Of a stretch of DNA of 64,000 bases, positions 19,630 to 30,489 are shown in pieces. Where the stretch lies: positions 124,001-188,000 of the forward strand of contig NZ_QOHH01000006.1 of the NCBI RefSeq assembly GCF_003319105.1, in the 5' to 3' direction. The notes under the pieces are model-generated. The model searched no databases, was not told where the DNA came from, and was given only the letters and a program-made list of their open reading frames with translations. Within the stretch, counting starts at the first letter, position 1, and every line of letters begins with the position of its first letter. The DNA comes from Blastococcus sp. TF02-09 (GTDB taxonomy: Bacteria; Actinomycetota; Actinomycetes; Mycobacteriales; Geodermatophilaceae). The translations under genes were made by a program, and so were the position numbers.

Positions 19630-20613
19630 ATGCCCGACCGTTGCGAAGTCCTGCCCGGAGACGCCGTCGTCGCCCGCCGCGACGGTGGCCTGCTGTGGGT
19701 GGACGCTCCCGGTTCCCCTGCTCTCGTCTCGGCCCTGCACGCTTGCCTCGGGGTCTCCGGCCCCGGCGTCGAGCACGTGCTGACCGCCGTCGCCGCGCAG
19801 GCTGGGTCGCTCGCCTCCGGCAGTGCCTCTTTTGCCGTCGTCGTGACCGACGCCGCCGCCGGCACCGCCGTCGCCCTCTGGTCCGGCAAGGGCCAGCCCA
19901 CCGTGGACGGGGTGCCGGTGTCCGGCTCCTCCGTCTCCGGCGCCACCCTCGGCAAGTTCTCGCTGGGCCGCACGCTCTATGTCGGTCCCGGCTCGGCCGC
20001 CCCGCAGGGGGTTCCCGGCGTCTCCTTCGACCTCGTCGAGGGCACGGTGCCCGGCGCCGGCGCGACGCTGCACGTGTCCGCCGCCGCTCAGTCGCCGCTC
20101 GCGGCGGCGCCGGCCGGGGGCCAGGCCTCTCCGTCGTCGTTCACCGCGGGCTCGGACTCCGGCTTCGGGTCCGGCGCGAGTGCCGGCTCCAGCCGGGTCA
20201 GCGCCCCGGCCGAGTCGGGCGAGCAGACCGCGTTCTGGCGGCCGGACTCCGACTCCGCCGCCTCCGGCGACGCCCCGCCCGTGCTGCGCTTCGACGACGG
20301 CCTGGTCGTCCCGGTGGACGGCGACCTCGTGCTCGGTCGCCGGCCCGACAACCACGAGATGGTCACCGCCGGCAGCGCCCGTCCCGTGCCGATCGCGGAC
20401 ACCCAGAACGTGCTCTCCTCGGCCCACGCCGCCCTGACGCGGTCGGGCGGCCAGGTCTCGCTGGTCGACCTGGGCTCGCTCAACGGCACCCACGTCGCCG
20501 GCCCCGAGGCCACGGAGTGGACCCAGCTGGAGCCGGGCATCGCCCACCCGCTGTCCGACGGCGACCGCCTCCTGCTCGGCTGGACCGTCATCACCTTCGA
20601 GCAGCCCGAGTAG
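19630..20613 (+). CDS. FHA-domain protein
   Basis: 327 residues. The C-terminal about 100 residues form a forkhead-associated domain: LVLGRRPDNHEM, LSSAHAALTRSGGQVSLVDLGSLNGTHV, containing the phosphothreonine-binding Arg, Ser and Asn-Gly motifs. The N-terminal part (1-140) is compact and of unknown fold; residues about 145-215 are Ser/Gly/Ala-rich linker. FHA domains bind phosphothreonine proteins, so a link with a Ser/Thr kinase is likely, but no kinase or phosphatase is in this window. It stands alone between two strong terminators. Start set by the TAGGCT hexamer. Confidence 0.85.
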   Translation: MPDRCEVLPGDAVVARRDGGLLWVDAPGSPALVSALHACLGVSGPGVEHVLTAVAAQAGSLASGSASFAVVVTDAAAGTAVALWSGKGQPTVDGVPVSGSSVSGATLGKFSLGRTLYVGPGSAAPQGVPGVSFDLVEGTVPGAGATLHVSAAAQSPLAAAPAGGQASPSSFTAGSDSGFGSGASAGSSRVSAPAESGEQTAFWRPDSDSAASGDAPPVLRFDDGLVVPVDGDLVLGRRPDNHEMVTAGSARPVPIADTQNVLSSAHAALTRSGGQVSLVDLGSLNGTHVAGPEATEWTQLEPGIAHPLSDGDRLLLGWTVITFEQPE

Positions 20614-20636
20614 CCGTCCCCGCAGCGGTGAACCCC

Positions 20637-20669
20637 AGCGGCCCAGGACCCCACCGGTCCTGGGCCGCT
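20637..20669 (+). terminator. Terminator hairpin after the FHA gene
   Basis: Perfect 14-bp stem (20637-20650 with 20656-20669), 5-base loop CCACC, followed by TTGCG. One of the strongest hairpins in the window. Confidence 0.78.
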
Positions 20670-20698
20670 TGCGTTCGACGGTGCGACAGGATCGGCGC

Positions 20699-21217
20699 GT
20701 GCACCTTCGCCAGAACACCGGCCACGACCTCGCGCTCAGTTCTCACGGGTACCTGCCGGTCAGCGCCCGCCGGCTCGCCCAGAAGGTCCTGCTGATCCTG
20801 CTGTCGGGCCGCATGTGGGTGCGGGACGACGACGGGCGGCGTCACGACATCACCGGCCCGACCTGGGTGGTCTGGTACCCGGGCGAGGCGGTCGAGTACG
20901 GCGCCTCCGGGACGACGGTGCACTGGCTGTTCGCCTCGCCGGTCGGGCCGGTTCCGCCGGGATCGCCGCGACCCGGCTCCCTCGTGCGGCTGCGGGCCGA
21001 CGAGCGGCGCGGTGCCGTGGACGCGCTCCTCGTGCACTACCTGGACGACTCGCCGGACAGCTCGGGGCGGTGGTCGGCCGTCGCGCTGGTCCCCGACGAG
21101 GGGCACGGGATCTACGCGCTCACCGACGTCGAGGTCGTCGAGGAGTCGGACGAGGACCTGCACCTCTGGAGCTTCCGCCCGGACCTCGGCCGGCCCGTAC
21201 GCCTGTCCGACACCTGA
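20699..21217 (+). CDS. Hypothetical protein, possibly cupin-like
   Basis: About 172 residues, no signal peptide or membrane segment. The central part (WVRDDDGRRHDITGPTWVVWYPGEAVEYGASGTTVHWLFASPVG) has the alternation of a small beta-barrel like a cupin, but the usual His/Glu metal residues are not evident, so this is only a suggestion. GTG 20699 is 6 bases after CAGGAT, a weak leaderless-type hexamer; the frame is open a little further upstream, inside the FHA terminator, which argues against a longer protein. It is convergent with glgX across a 95-base palindromic spacer. Function unknown. Confidence 0.6.
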   Translation: MHLRQNTGHDLALSSHGYLPVSARRLAQKVLLILLSGRMWVRDDDGRRHDITGPTWVVWYPGEAVEYGASGTTVHWLFASPVGPVPPGSPRPGSLVRLRADERRGAVDALLVHYLDDSPDSSGRWSAVALVPDEGHGIYALTDVEVVEESDEDLHLWSFRPDLGRPVRLSDT

Positions 21218-21223
21218 CCTTCT

Positions 21224-21297
21224 CCACTTCGCGGGTGTTCTCCGTGCTTTGCGGGCGCTGCAGGACCCGCGAAGCGGGGAAAACACCCGCAGAGTGG
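21224..21297. repeat. Nested palindromic element between convergent genes
   Basis: Outer arms 21224-21243 and 21278-21297 match at 17 of 20 positions; inner arms GCTTTGCGGG (21246-21255) and CCCGCGAAGC (21266-21275) match at 9 of 10 with a 10-base loop. It may serve as a bidirectional terminator for the small hypothetical gene and glgX, or be a repeat-type element. Confidence 0.6.
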
Positions 21298-21312
21298 CGG
21301 GTCCGCGTCCGG

Positions 21313-23448
<2,136 letters not shown>

Positions 23449-23520
23449 CGGGCGATCGTGCCAAGTCCGCGGACGGACGGCGTGCAGGCGGCGCCCGCGG
23501 GGTGGGGTTGGATGGACGCC

Positions 23521-24327
23521 GTGTCGAGCTCAGACGCCTCGGACGGGGCCGTCGTACGGATGACCGGGGTCGACGTCGTGCGGGGTGAGACCCACCTGCT
23601 GCGCGGCGTCGACTGGCGCGTGGAGGCCGACCACCGCTGGGTGGTGCTCGGTCCCAACGGCGCCGGGAAGACGACGCTGATGCAGCTCGCGGGCGCGCTG
23701 CTGCACCCCACTCGCGGCGAGGTGCGGTTGCTGGGGGAGACCCTCGGCGCGGTCGACGTCTTCGAGCTCCGTCCGCGCATCGGCGTGACCAGCGCGGCGC
23801 TGGCGCAGCGGATCGAGCCGGCGGAGACGACCGGCGACGTCGTCGTGTCCGCCGGGTACGCCGTCGTCGGCCGGTGGCGAGAGCGCTACGACGTCCACGA
23901 CCTGACCCGCGCCGGGATGCTCATGCAGCAGTGGGGCGTCGCCCAGTTCGCGCACCGGCCGTTCGGGACGCTGAGCGAGGGGGAGCGCAAGCGGGCCCAG
24001 ATCGCCCGCGCGCTCATGCCCGACCCCGAGCTGCTGCTGCTCGACGAGCCCGGTGCCGGGCTGGACTTGGGCGGCCGCGAGGACCTCGTCGCCCGGCTGT
24101 CGGACCTCGCCCGCTACTCCTACGCGCCGGCGCAGGTCCTGGTCACCCACCACGTCGAGGAGATCCCGCCCGGCTACACCCACGCCCTGCTGCTGCGGGG
24201 AGGTGAGGTCGTCGCCGCGGGCGCCGCCGACGACGTCCTGACCGCCGGGACGCTCTCGGACACCTTCGGGCTGCCGCTGGACCTCACCCGCACCGACGGC
24301 CGCTTCACCGCCCGCCGCGCTCGCTAG
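23521..24327 (+). CDS. ABC transporter ATP-binding protein (orphan)
   Basis: About 268 residues with a full ABC nucleotide-binding domain: Walker A GPNGAGKTT (near residue 42), signature TLSEGERKRAQIARAL, Walker B LLLLDEPGAGLD, switch His in VLVTHHVEE. The overall pattern resembles the YlmA/ModF-like single-domain ATPases. There is no permease or binding protein next to it; the neighbour is an enoyl-CoA hydratase. The start may be ATG 23512 or GTG 23521; the latter is 7 bases after TTGGAT. Its TAG stop codon is also the first three bases of the presumed -10 hexamer of the next gene. Substrate unknown. Confidence 0.85.
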   Translation: MSSSDASDGAVVRMTGVDVVRGETHLLRGVDWRVEADHRWVVLGPNGAGKTTLMQLAGALLHPTRGEVRLLGETLGAVDVFELRPRIGVTSAALAQRIEPAETTGDVVVSAGYAVVGRWRERYDVHDLTRAGMLMQQWGVAQFAHRPFGTLSEGERKRAQIARALMPDPELLLLDEPGAGLDLGGREDLVARLSDLARYSYAPAQVLVTHHVEEIPPGYTHALLLRGGEVVAAGAADDVLTAGTLSDTFGLPLDLTRTDGRFTARRAR

Positions 24328-24330
24328 GGT
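24325..24330 (+). promoter_or_regulatory. Putative -10 TAGGGT overlapping the upstream stop codon
   Basis: The TAG of TAGGGT is the stop codon of the ABC ATPase gene. It is followed by 7 bases (GCCGTCC) and ATG 24338 of the enoyl-CoA hydratase gene, matching the leaderless pattern. Confidence 0.55.
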
Positions 24331-24337
24331 GCCGTCC

Positions 24338-25123
24338 ATGGCTGAGCCCGAGTTCGTGACCCTGCAGGTGGAGGACGGGGTGGGCACGATCCGCCTCGAC
24401 CGCCCGAAGATGAACGCCATCGACGAGCAACTGCACCTCGAGGTGCGCGCCGCGGCGGCCGAGGCGGGGGAGCGGGCCGACGTGCGCGCCGTCGTCGTCT
24501 ACGGCGGCGAGCGGGTGTTCGCCGCCGGCGCCGACATCAAGGCCATGTCGCAGCTGGACGGCGCGGGCATGCGCGAGTGGGGCCGCGAGCTGCAGGACTC
24601 CTTCCGCGCCGTGGCCGGCATCCCGAAGCCGGTCATCGCCGCCATCACCGGCTACGCCCTGGGCGGCGGCTACGAGCTGGCTCTGTGCGCCGACTTCCGC
24701 GTGCTCGGCAGCAAGGCGAAGATCGGCCAGCCCGAGATCCTGCTCGGCGTGATCCCCGGCGCCGGCGGCACGCAGCGCCTGGCCCGCCTGGTCGGCCCGG
24801 CCAAGGCCAAGGACCTCGTCTTCACCGGCCGGCACGTGGGCGCGGAGGAGGCCCTGGAGATCGGCCTGGCCGACGCCGTCGTCCCCGACGCCGAGGTGTA
24901 CGAGACCGCCGTCGCCATGGCGCGCAAGTTCGCCGCCGGGCCGCCGCTGGCGCTGGCCGCCGCGAAGCGCGCGATCGACGAGGGCCTGGAGCTGCCGCTG
25001 GACGAGGCGCTGACGCTGGAGACCCGCCTGTTCGCCGAGCTCTTCGACACCGAGGACCAGAAGACCGGCATGCGCTCGTTCCTGGAGAGCGGCCCGGGCA
25101 AGGCGGAGTTCACCGGCCGCTGA
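24338..25123 (+). CDS. Enoyl-CoA hydratase/isomerase family (crotonase)
   Basis: 261 residues, standard crotonase length. The oxyanion-hole segments FAAGADIKAM and ITGYALGGGYELALCAD are intact, and GQPEILLGVIPGAGGTQRL carries the catalytic Glu region. It would hydrate trans-2-enoyl-CoA in fatty-acid beta-oxidation. ATG 24338 is fixed by the TAGGGT hexamer. The next gene starts 145 bases later and is unrelated, so it is probably monocistronic. Chain-length preference cannot be read from the sequence; the etfBA genes 5 kb downstream could accept electrons from the same pathway. Confidence 0.94.
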   Translation: MAEPEFVTLQVEDGVGTIRLDRPKMNAIDEQLHLEVRAAAAEAGERADVRAVVVYGGERVFAAGADIKAMSQLDGAGMREWGRELQDSFRAVAGIPKPVIAAITGYALGGGYELALCADFRVLGSKAKIGQPEILLGVIPGAGGTQRLARLVGPAKAKDLVFTGRHVGAEEALEIGLADAVVPDAEVYETAVAMARKFAAGPPLALAAAKRAIDEGLELPLDEALTLETRLFAELFDTEDQKTGMRSFLESGPGKAEFTGR

Positions 25124-25268
25124 GCGCACCGTCCCGACACCGGTCGGACGCCGGATCGTCACCTTCTCGTACTGCGCGGGGGGCGCCGCGGTAGGTCAGA
25201 ATGCGCCAGGCCGTCCGGTCGGGTCCAGGGGGACCCGGGTACGGAACGGCCCCACACCAGGAGGACAC

Positions 25269-26411
25269 GTGCGACGAACCACCCTGCGGACCGCGGTCGC
25301 GGTCGTGACGGCGGGACTGACCCTGACCGCCTGCGGCTCCGACGACGGTGGCTCCGGCAGCGGCAGCGGCTCGGACTGGGCGGAGGCGGCCTCGGTCGAG
25401 GACGGCGGCGGGATGGACGCCCTGATCGAGGCCGCGAAGGCCGAGGGCGAGCTCAACGTCATCGCCCTCCCGCCGGACTGGGCCAACTACGGCGAGATGC
25501 TCGAGACCTTCAGCGCGAAGTACGACATCGAGATCAACAGCGCCAGCCCCGACGGCTCCAGCCAGGACGAGCTCAACGCCGTCACCAGCCAGCGCGGCCA
25601 GGACCGGGCGCCCGACGTCCTCGACCTCGGCCTGTCCTTCGCCCGCCAGGCCAAGGCCCAGGACCTCACCGCCCCGTACCAGGTGCAGACCTGGGACGAG
25701 ATCCCCGAGGACCAGAGGGACCCCGACGGGCACTGGTACAACGACTACGGCGGCTACCTGTCGATCGGCTGCAACGCCACGATCGTCCAGGAGTGCCCCA
25801 CCACGCTGGCCGAGCTCGCCGACCCGCGCTACGCCGGCCAGGTCGCCCTCAACGGCAACCCGACGCAGGCGCAGGCCGCCTTCGCCGGGGTCTGGGCCGC
25901 CGCCCTGGCCAACGGCGGCAGCCTGGACGACATCGGCCCGGGGATCGACTTCTTCGTCGACCTCAAGGAGAGCGGCAACTTCAACCCGGTCGAGTCGACG
26001 CCGGCCACCGTCCTCGCCGGGGAGACGCCGATCTCGCTCGACTGGGACTACGTCAACGCCGCCCAGACCGAGAAGATGCAGGCCGCGGGCTCGACGTGGG
26101 AGGTCGCCGTCCCCAGTGACGGCCTGATGGGCGGCTACTACAGCCAGGCCATCAGCCGGTTCGCCCCGCACCCGGCCGCCGCCCGCCTCTGGCAGGAGTT
26201 CCTCTACAGCGACGAGGGCCAGAACATCTGGCTGAAGGGCGGCGCCCGCCCGGTGCGGCTCCCCGAGATGGAGGCCGCCGGCACCGCCGACGAGCAGGCG
26301 CGCAGCGCGCTGCCCGAGGTGGAGGGGACCGCCGAGTTCCCGACCGAGGAGCAGGAGGCCGCCGCCAAGGAGGTCGTCACCGCCCGCTGGAACGAGGAGA
26401 TGTCGGGCTGA
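25269..26411 (+). CDS. ABC transporter substrate-binding lipoprotein
   Basis: 380 residues with a lipoprotein signal (RRTTLRTAVAVVTAGLTLTAC, Cys22) and a Gly/Ser linker. The mature part looks like the family of iron/polyamine/phosphonate-type binding proteins (ELNVIALPPDWANYGEMLETFSAKYDIEI...; C-terminal ALPEVEGTAEFPTEEQ). GTG 25269 has AGGAGG 4 bases upstream. It is the first gene of five tightly spaced genes: binding protein, two permeases, ATPase, PLP enzyme. The ligand cannot be predicted from sequence; the partner enzyme hints at a sulfur- or amino-acid-containing compound, which is inference. Confidence 0.9.
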   Translation: MRRTTLRTAVAVVTAGLTLTACGSDDGGSGSGSGSDWAEAASVEDGGGMDALIEAAKAEGELNVIALPPDWANYGEMLETFSAKYDIEINSASPDGSSQDELNAVTSQRGQDRAPDVLDLGLSFARQAKAQDLTAPYQVQTWDEIPEDQRDPDGHWYNDYGGYLSIGCNATIVQECPTTLAELADPRYAGQVALNGNPTQAQAAFAGVWAAALANGGSLDDIGPGIDFFVDLKESGNFNPVESTPATVLAGETPISLDWDYVNAAQTEKMQAAGSTWEVAVPSDGLMGGYYSQAISRFAPHPAAARLWQEFLYSDEGQNIWLKGGARPVRLPEMEAAGTADEQARSALPEVEGTAEFPTEEQEAAAKEVVTARWNEEMSG

Positions 26412-26428
26412 GTACCGCATCCGCGGAC

Positions 26429-27319
26429 GTGTCCGCGCCGGCCCCCCGTCGCGGGGGCCGGCGCGCACGCGTGCTGACGGCGCTGGGTGCTGCGCCGTTC
26501 TTCCTGTACGTCGGGGTGTTCCTGCTGCTCCCCATCGCGGTGCTGGCGGTCGAGGCGTTCCGCGCCACGGACCCGGTCACCTTCGAGGAGACCTGGTCGA
26601 CCGCCTCCGTCTCCGCCGTCACCGAGGGCGTCTACCGGCGCGCCTACCTGGGGAGCCTGCAGCTCTCACTGATCACCGCGCTGCTGAGCGCCGTCCTCGG
26701 CCTGGCGCTGGCCGTCGCGATCCTGCGCGCCCGCCGCGGCCGGCTGCTCCGCCGGCTGGTCCTCACCGCCTCCGGGGTGCTCGCCAACTTCGGCGGCATC
26801 CCGCTGGCCTTCGCCTTCCTGGCCACGATCGGCACCGCCGGTGTCGTCACCCGGCTGCTCACCGAGACCTTCGGGATCGGGCTGGGCGGGTTCTCCCTGG
26901 CCTCCATGACCGGCCTGGGGCTGGTCTACCTGTACTTCCTGATCCCGCTGATGGTGCTCACCATCGTCCCGGCGCTGGAGGCGCTGCGCCCACAGTGGCG
27001 GGAGGCGTCGGACAACCTGGGCGCGTCGGGGTGGCAGTACTGGCGCCACGTCGGCGGTCCGGTGCTGCTGCCCCCGGTGCTCGGCGCGACGATGCTGCTC
27101 TTCGCCTCGGCCTTCGCCGCCTACGCGACCGCCAAGGCGCTGGTGGGCAGCAGCGTCCCGCTGGTCACCCTCCAGATCGCCGACGCGCTGTCGAGCAACG
27201 TCGTCGTCGGCGCGGAGAACCTCGGCAAGGCGCTGGCGCTCGGGATGATCGTCGTCGTCGGCCTGGTGATGGCCTTCTACGCGTGGATCCAGCGGCGCAC
27301 CCAGCGGTGGCTGGCATGA
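26429..27319 (+). CDS. ABC transporter permease (first subunit)
   Basis: 296 residues from GTG 26429, with about six transmembrane segments and the EAA loop typical of binding-protein-dependent permeases (WREASDNLGASGWQYWRHVGGPVLLP). The start is uncertain: GTG 26429 has no ribosome binding site, whereas a CTG at 26408 in the same frame overlaps the binding-protein stop (CTGA) and has GAGGAG 8 bases upstream, adding seven residues. It overlaps the next permease gene by 4 bases. Confidence 0.9.
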   Translation: MSAPAPRRGGRRARVLTALGAAPFFLYVGVFLLLPIAVLAVEAFRATDPVTFEETWSTASVSAVTEGVYRRAYLGSLQLSLITALLSAVLGLALAVAILRARRGRLLRRLVLTASGVLANFGGIPLAFAFLATIGTAGVVTRLLTETFGIGLGGFSLASMTGLGLVYLYFLIPLMVLTIVPALEALRPQWREASDNLGASGWQYWRHVGGPVLLPPVLGATMLLFASAFAAYATAKALVGSSVPLVTLQIADALSSNVVVGAENLGKALALGMIVVVGLVMAFYAWIQRRTQRWLA

Positions 27320-28200
27320 CGGCGCTGGCCGAGAGCGTCGCCGGCGCCGGGGGAGTGGCGCCCGAGAACCCCGTGCGGCCGGCCCGCCGTGGCGGGGGTG
27401 CCTGGCGGTTCGCCGTCCTCGGGCTGCTGGGGCTGTACTTCCTCGTCCCGATCGCGGCGTCGGTGTGGTTCACCGTCCGCGACCGCGGCACCGGCGGGTT
27501 CACCGCCGAGTACTACACGAGCATCCCGGGCTCCGACGGGTTCGCCGAGTCGTTCACCCGCTCGCTGGTCCTCGCCGCGCTCACCGTGCTCATCGCCCTC
27601 GTGCTGATGCTGCCGACCGTCGTCCTGGTGAACCTGCGCCTGCCACGGCTGCGCACGACGGTGGAGCTGCTCACCCTGATGCCGCTGGTGGTGCCGCCGA
27701 TCGCCCTGGTCGTCGGGGTGCGCAGCGTCCTGGCGTGGGCTCCGGACTACTTCCTGGACACCCCGCTGGCCGACGTCTTCTTCGCGATCCAGGAGCCCGA
27801 GCTCCCGTGGATCCTGGTCTTCGTCTACGTCGTGCTGGCGCTGCCGTTCGTGTACCGGGCGCTGGACGCCGGCGTCCGCGGAGCCGACCTGCGCACGCTG
27901 ACCGAGGCCGCGCGCAACCTGGGCGCCTCCTGGCCCCGGGTGCTGCTCTGGGTGGTGCTCCCGGTGCTGCGCACCTCGGTGCTCAACGCCGCCTTCCTCA
28001 CCCTCGCGCTGGTCCTGGGCGAGTTCACGTTCGCCAACATCCTCGGCTTCGAGACCTTCCCGACGTGGATCCTGCGAATCTCGGGGTCGGAGCCGCAGCT
28101 GTCGGTGGCCGTCTCGGTGCTCTCGCTGCTGGTCACCTGGCTGCTGCTGCTGATGATCTCCGCGCTGGACCGCCGGCGCGGCACGAAGGAGAACCCATGA
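27316..28200 (+). CDS. ABC transporter permease (second subunit)
   Basis: 294 residues with about six transmembrane segments and an EAA loop ([31 protein letters not shown]). It pairs with the preceding permease to form the membrane channel. ATG 27316 overlaps the previous stop (ATGA) and its own stop overlaps the ATPase start (ATGA), so translation is coupled along the unit. Confidence 0.92.
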   Translation: MTALAESVAGAGGVAPENPVRPARRGGGAWRFAVLGLLGLYFLVPIAASVWFTVRDRGTGGFTAEYYTSIPGSDGFAESFTRSLVLAALTVLIALVLMLPTVVLVNLRLPRLRTTVELLTLMPLVVPPIALVVGVRSVLAWAPDYFLDTPLADVFFAIQEPELPWILVFVYVVLALPFVYRALDAGVRGADLRTLTEAARNLGASWPRVLLWVVLPVLRTSVLNAAFLTLALVLGEFTFANILGFETFPTWILRISGSEPQLSVAVSVLSLLVTWLLLLMISALDRRRGTKENP

Positions 28201-29279
28201 CCGCCGCCTCGCTGCGGACCACCGGCGCGGACCGGGGCGACCGTCCCGGTGCGCCGATCCGCCTGGAGGGGCTGACCCGCCGCTACGGGTCGGTGCTCGC
28301 CCTGGACGGTCTGGACCTCGACATCGCCGGCGGCGAATTCCTGGCGCTGCTCGGGCCCTCGGGCTGCGGCAAGACGACGGCGCTGCGGGCGATCGCCGGC
28401 TTCGAGCAGCCCGACGCCGGGCGCGTGCTCGTGGACGGCCGCGACGTCACCGGCGTCCCGGCCAGCAAGCGCGACATGGGCATGGTCTTCCAGGCCTACA
28501 GCCTCTTCCCGAACCTGACCGTCGCCGAGAACGTCGCCTTCGGCCTCCGCGTGCGCCGCCGCGACCGCTCGGAGCAGCGCCGCCGCGCCGCCGAGCTGCT
28601 GGAGCTGGTCGGCCTGGCCGACCGGGGGAACCGCTACCCCCACCAGCTCTCCGGCGGCCAACAGCAGCGGGTGGCGCTGGCCCGCGCGCTCGCGGTGGCC
28701 CCGAAGGTGCTGCTGCTGGACGAGCCCCTGTCGGCGCTCGACGCACAGGTCCGCGTGCAGCTGCGCGAGGAGATCCGCCGCATCCAGCTCGAGCTGGGCA
28801 CCACGACCGTCTTCGTCACTCACGACCAGGCCGAGGCGCTGTCGGTGGCCGACCGGGTCGGGGTCATGCGTGCCGGCCGGCTGGAGCAGGTGGCGGGCCC
28901 CGACGAGCTCTACGAGCGCCCGGCGACGGCCTTCGTCGCCGAGTTCGTGGGCACGATGAACCGCCTCCCGGCCCGGCTGTCCGACGGCGTGGTCGAGATG
29001 CTCGGCACCCGGCGGCCGCTCGCCGGTTCGTCGTCGACCGGACCGGTCGAGGCGCTGATCCGGCCGGAGGCGCTGGTGGTCACCGCCGGCGGAGCGGGGC
29101 GGGTGGTCACCCGTACCTTCTCCGGGGCGAGCACGCGCCTGCTCGTCGCGCTGTCCGAGGGTCCGGAGGTGCGCGTCGACCTCCCCAGCGCCGACAGCCA
29201 GCACCTCACCCCGGGGACGGCGGTGTCGGTCACGCCGGCCGAGCGGCCGGTGCTGGTCGTGCCCGCCGAGCCGGCGTGA
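28197..29279 (+). CDS. ABC transporter ATP-binding protein (PotA/FbpC-like)
   Basis: 360 residues: Walker [11 protein letters not shown]-loop [18 protein letters not shown], signature [15 protein letters not shown], Walker [12 protein letters not shown], switch His [10 protein letters not shown], then a C-terminal TOBE-type regulatory domain ([12 protein letters not shown]...). It powers the importer formed by the two preceding permeases. The start overlaps the previous stop (ATGA), and the stop overlaps the GTG of the PLP enzyme (GTGA). Confidence 0.94.
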   Translation: MTAASLRTTGADRGDRPGAPIRLEGLTRRYGSVLALDGLDLDIAGGEFLALLGPSGCGKTTALRAIAGFEQPDAGRVLVDGRDVTGVPASKRDMGMVFQAYSLFPNLTVAENVAFGLRVRRRDRSEQRRRAAELLELVGLADRGNRYPHQLSGGQQQRVALARALAVAPKVLLLDEPLSALDAQVRVQLREEIRRIQLELGTTTVFVTHDQAEALSVADRVGVMRAGRLEQVAGPDELYERPATAFVAEFVGTMNRLPARLSDGVVEMLGTRRPLAGSSSTGPVEALIRPEALVVTAGGAGRVVTRTFSGASTRLLVALSEGPEVRVDLPSADSQHLTPGTAVSVTPAERPVLVVPAEPA

Positions 29280-30373
29280 CCACGGTCGACCGGTCCGACT
29301 CCTCCGGCCGGGCCTGGGTCGACCGGGCGGTGGCGATGGTCGAGGCCGACGCCCGGCGCAGCGCGGACACCCACCTGCTGGTCTACCCGCTCCCGCCGGA
29401 GTGGGGGATCGACCTGTACCTCAAGGACGAGTCGACCCACCCCACCGGCAGCCTCAAGCACCGCCTGGCCCGGTCGCTGTTTTTCTACGGGCTGTGCTCC
29501 GGGCAGATCACCGCGGGCAGCACCGTCGTCGAGGCCTCCAGCGGGTCGACGGCGGTGAGCGAGGCCTACTTCGCCCGCATGCTCGGACTGCCCTTCGTCG
29601 CGGTGATGCCGCGCTCGACCAGCCCTGAGAAGATCGCGCTGATCGAGTTCCACGGCGGCCGGTGCCACTTCGTCGACCGCGCGGCCGACATGTACGGGGC
29701 GGCCCGCCGGCTCGCCGACGAGTGCGGCGGCCACTACCTCGACCAGTTCACCCTGGCCGAGCGCGCCACCGACTGGCGGGGCAACAACAACATCGCCGAG
29801 TCGATCTTCGAGCAGCTCGCCGCCGAGCGGCACCCGGTCCCGGAGTGGGTGGTCGTGGGCGCCGGCACCGGCGGCACGAGCGCGACCATCGGCCGCTACC
29901 TGCGCTACCGCCGGCACCCCACCCGGCTGGCCGTCGTGGACCCGGAGAACTCCGCCTTCTTCCCCGGCTACGCCACCGGGGACGCCGGGACGACGACCGG
30001 GGTGCCGTCCCGGATCGAGGGCATCGGGCGGCCGCGGGTGGAGCCGTCGTTCGTGCCCACCATCGTCGACCGGATGCTGCAGGTCCCCGACGCCGCCTCG
30101 CTGGCCGCCATGCGCCACCTCGCGGAGGTCACCGGCCGCCGCGCCGGCGGGTCGACCGGCACCAACCTGTGGGGCGCGTTCGCGCTGGTCGCCGAGATGC
30201 TCTCCGCGGGCCGCACCGGCAGCGTCGTCACCCTGCTGTGCGACGGCGGCGAGCGCTACGCCCACACCTACTACGCGGACGAGTGGGTCGCCGGGCAGGG
30301 CCTGGACCTGGCCCCGCACGCCGCCACGCTGCGCCGTTTCGCCGCGAGCGGGGAGTGGCACCCGACCGCGTGA
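29276..30373 (+). CDS. PLP-dependent cysteine synthase-fold enzyme, Cds1-like
   Basis: 365 residues. Fold type II PLP enzyme: [20 protein letters not shown] includes the Schiff-base Lys, [20 protein letters not shown] is the substrate loop, and [19 protein letters not shown] binds the phosphate. The sequence resembles the group that includes M. tuberculosis Cds1 (Rv3684), reported as an L-cysteine desulfhydrase making pyruvate, ammonia and sulfide. It is translationally coupled (GTGA) to a complete ABC importer, so the importer may bring in cysteine, a derivative or a related compound. The reaction is inferred, not shown. Confidence 0.85.
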   Translation: MTTVDRSDSSGRAWVDRAVAMVEADARRSADTHLLVYPLPPEWGIDLYLKDESTHPTGSLKHRLARSLFFYGLCSGQITAGSTVVEASSGSTAVSEAYFARMLGLPFVAVMPRSTSPEKIALIEFHGGRCHFVDRAADMYGAARRLADECGGHYLDQFTLAERATDWRGNNNIAESIFEQLAAERHPVPEWVVVGAGTGGTSATIGRYLRYRRHPTRLAVVDPENSAFFPGYATGDAGTTTGVPSRIEGIGRPRVEPSFVPTIVDRMLQVPDAASLAAMRHLAEVTGRRAGGSTGTNLWGAFALVAEMLSAGRTGSVVTLLCDGGERYAHTYYADEWVAGQGLDLAPHAATLRRFAASGEWHPTA

Positions 30374-30404
30374 TGTGCCTCACCCGGCCCTCGTTCCGCC
30401 TGGC

Positions 30405-30422
30405 GGTTACGTGCAAGTAACC
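30405..30422. promoter_or_regulatory. Candidate operator upstream of etfBA
   Basis: GGTTACGTGCAAGTAACC, a palindrome with 16 of 18 positions symmetric (GGTTAC arms, TGCA centre), 68 bases before the etfB start. Half-sites of this type are common for TetR-family repressors of fatty-acid catabolism, but the regulator is unknown. Confidence 0.5.
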
Positions 30423-30489
30423 TCCAGGGTCGGAGCTGGTCGGGCGTTCCGCTCGCACCCCCTGACGCGTCGCGGAGGTAGGTCTGGCG

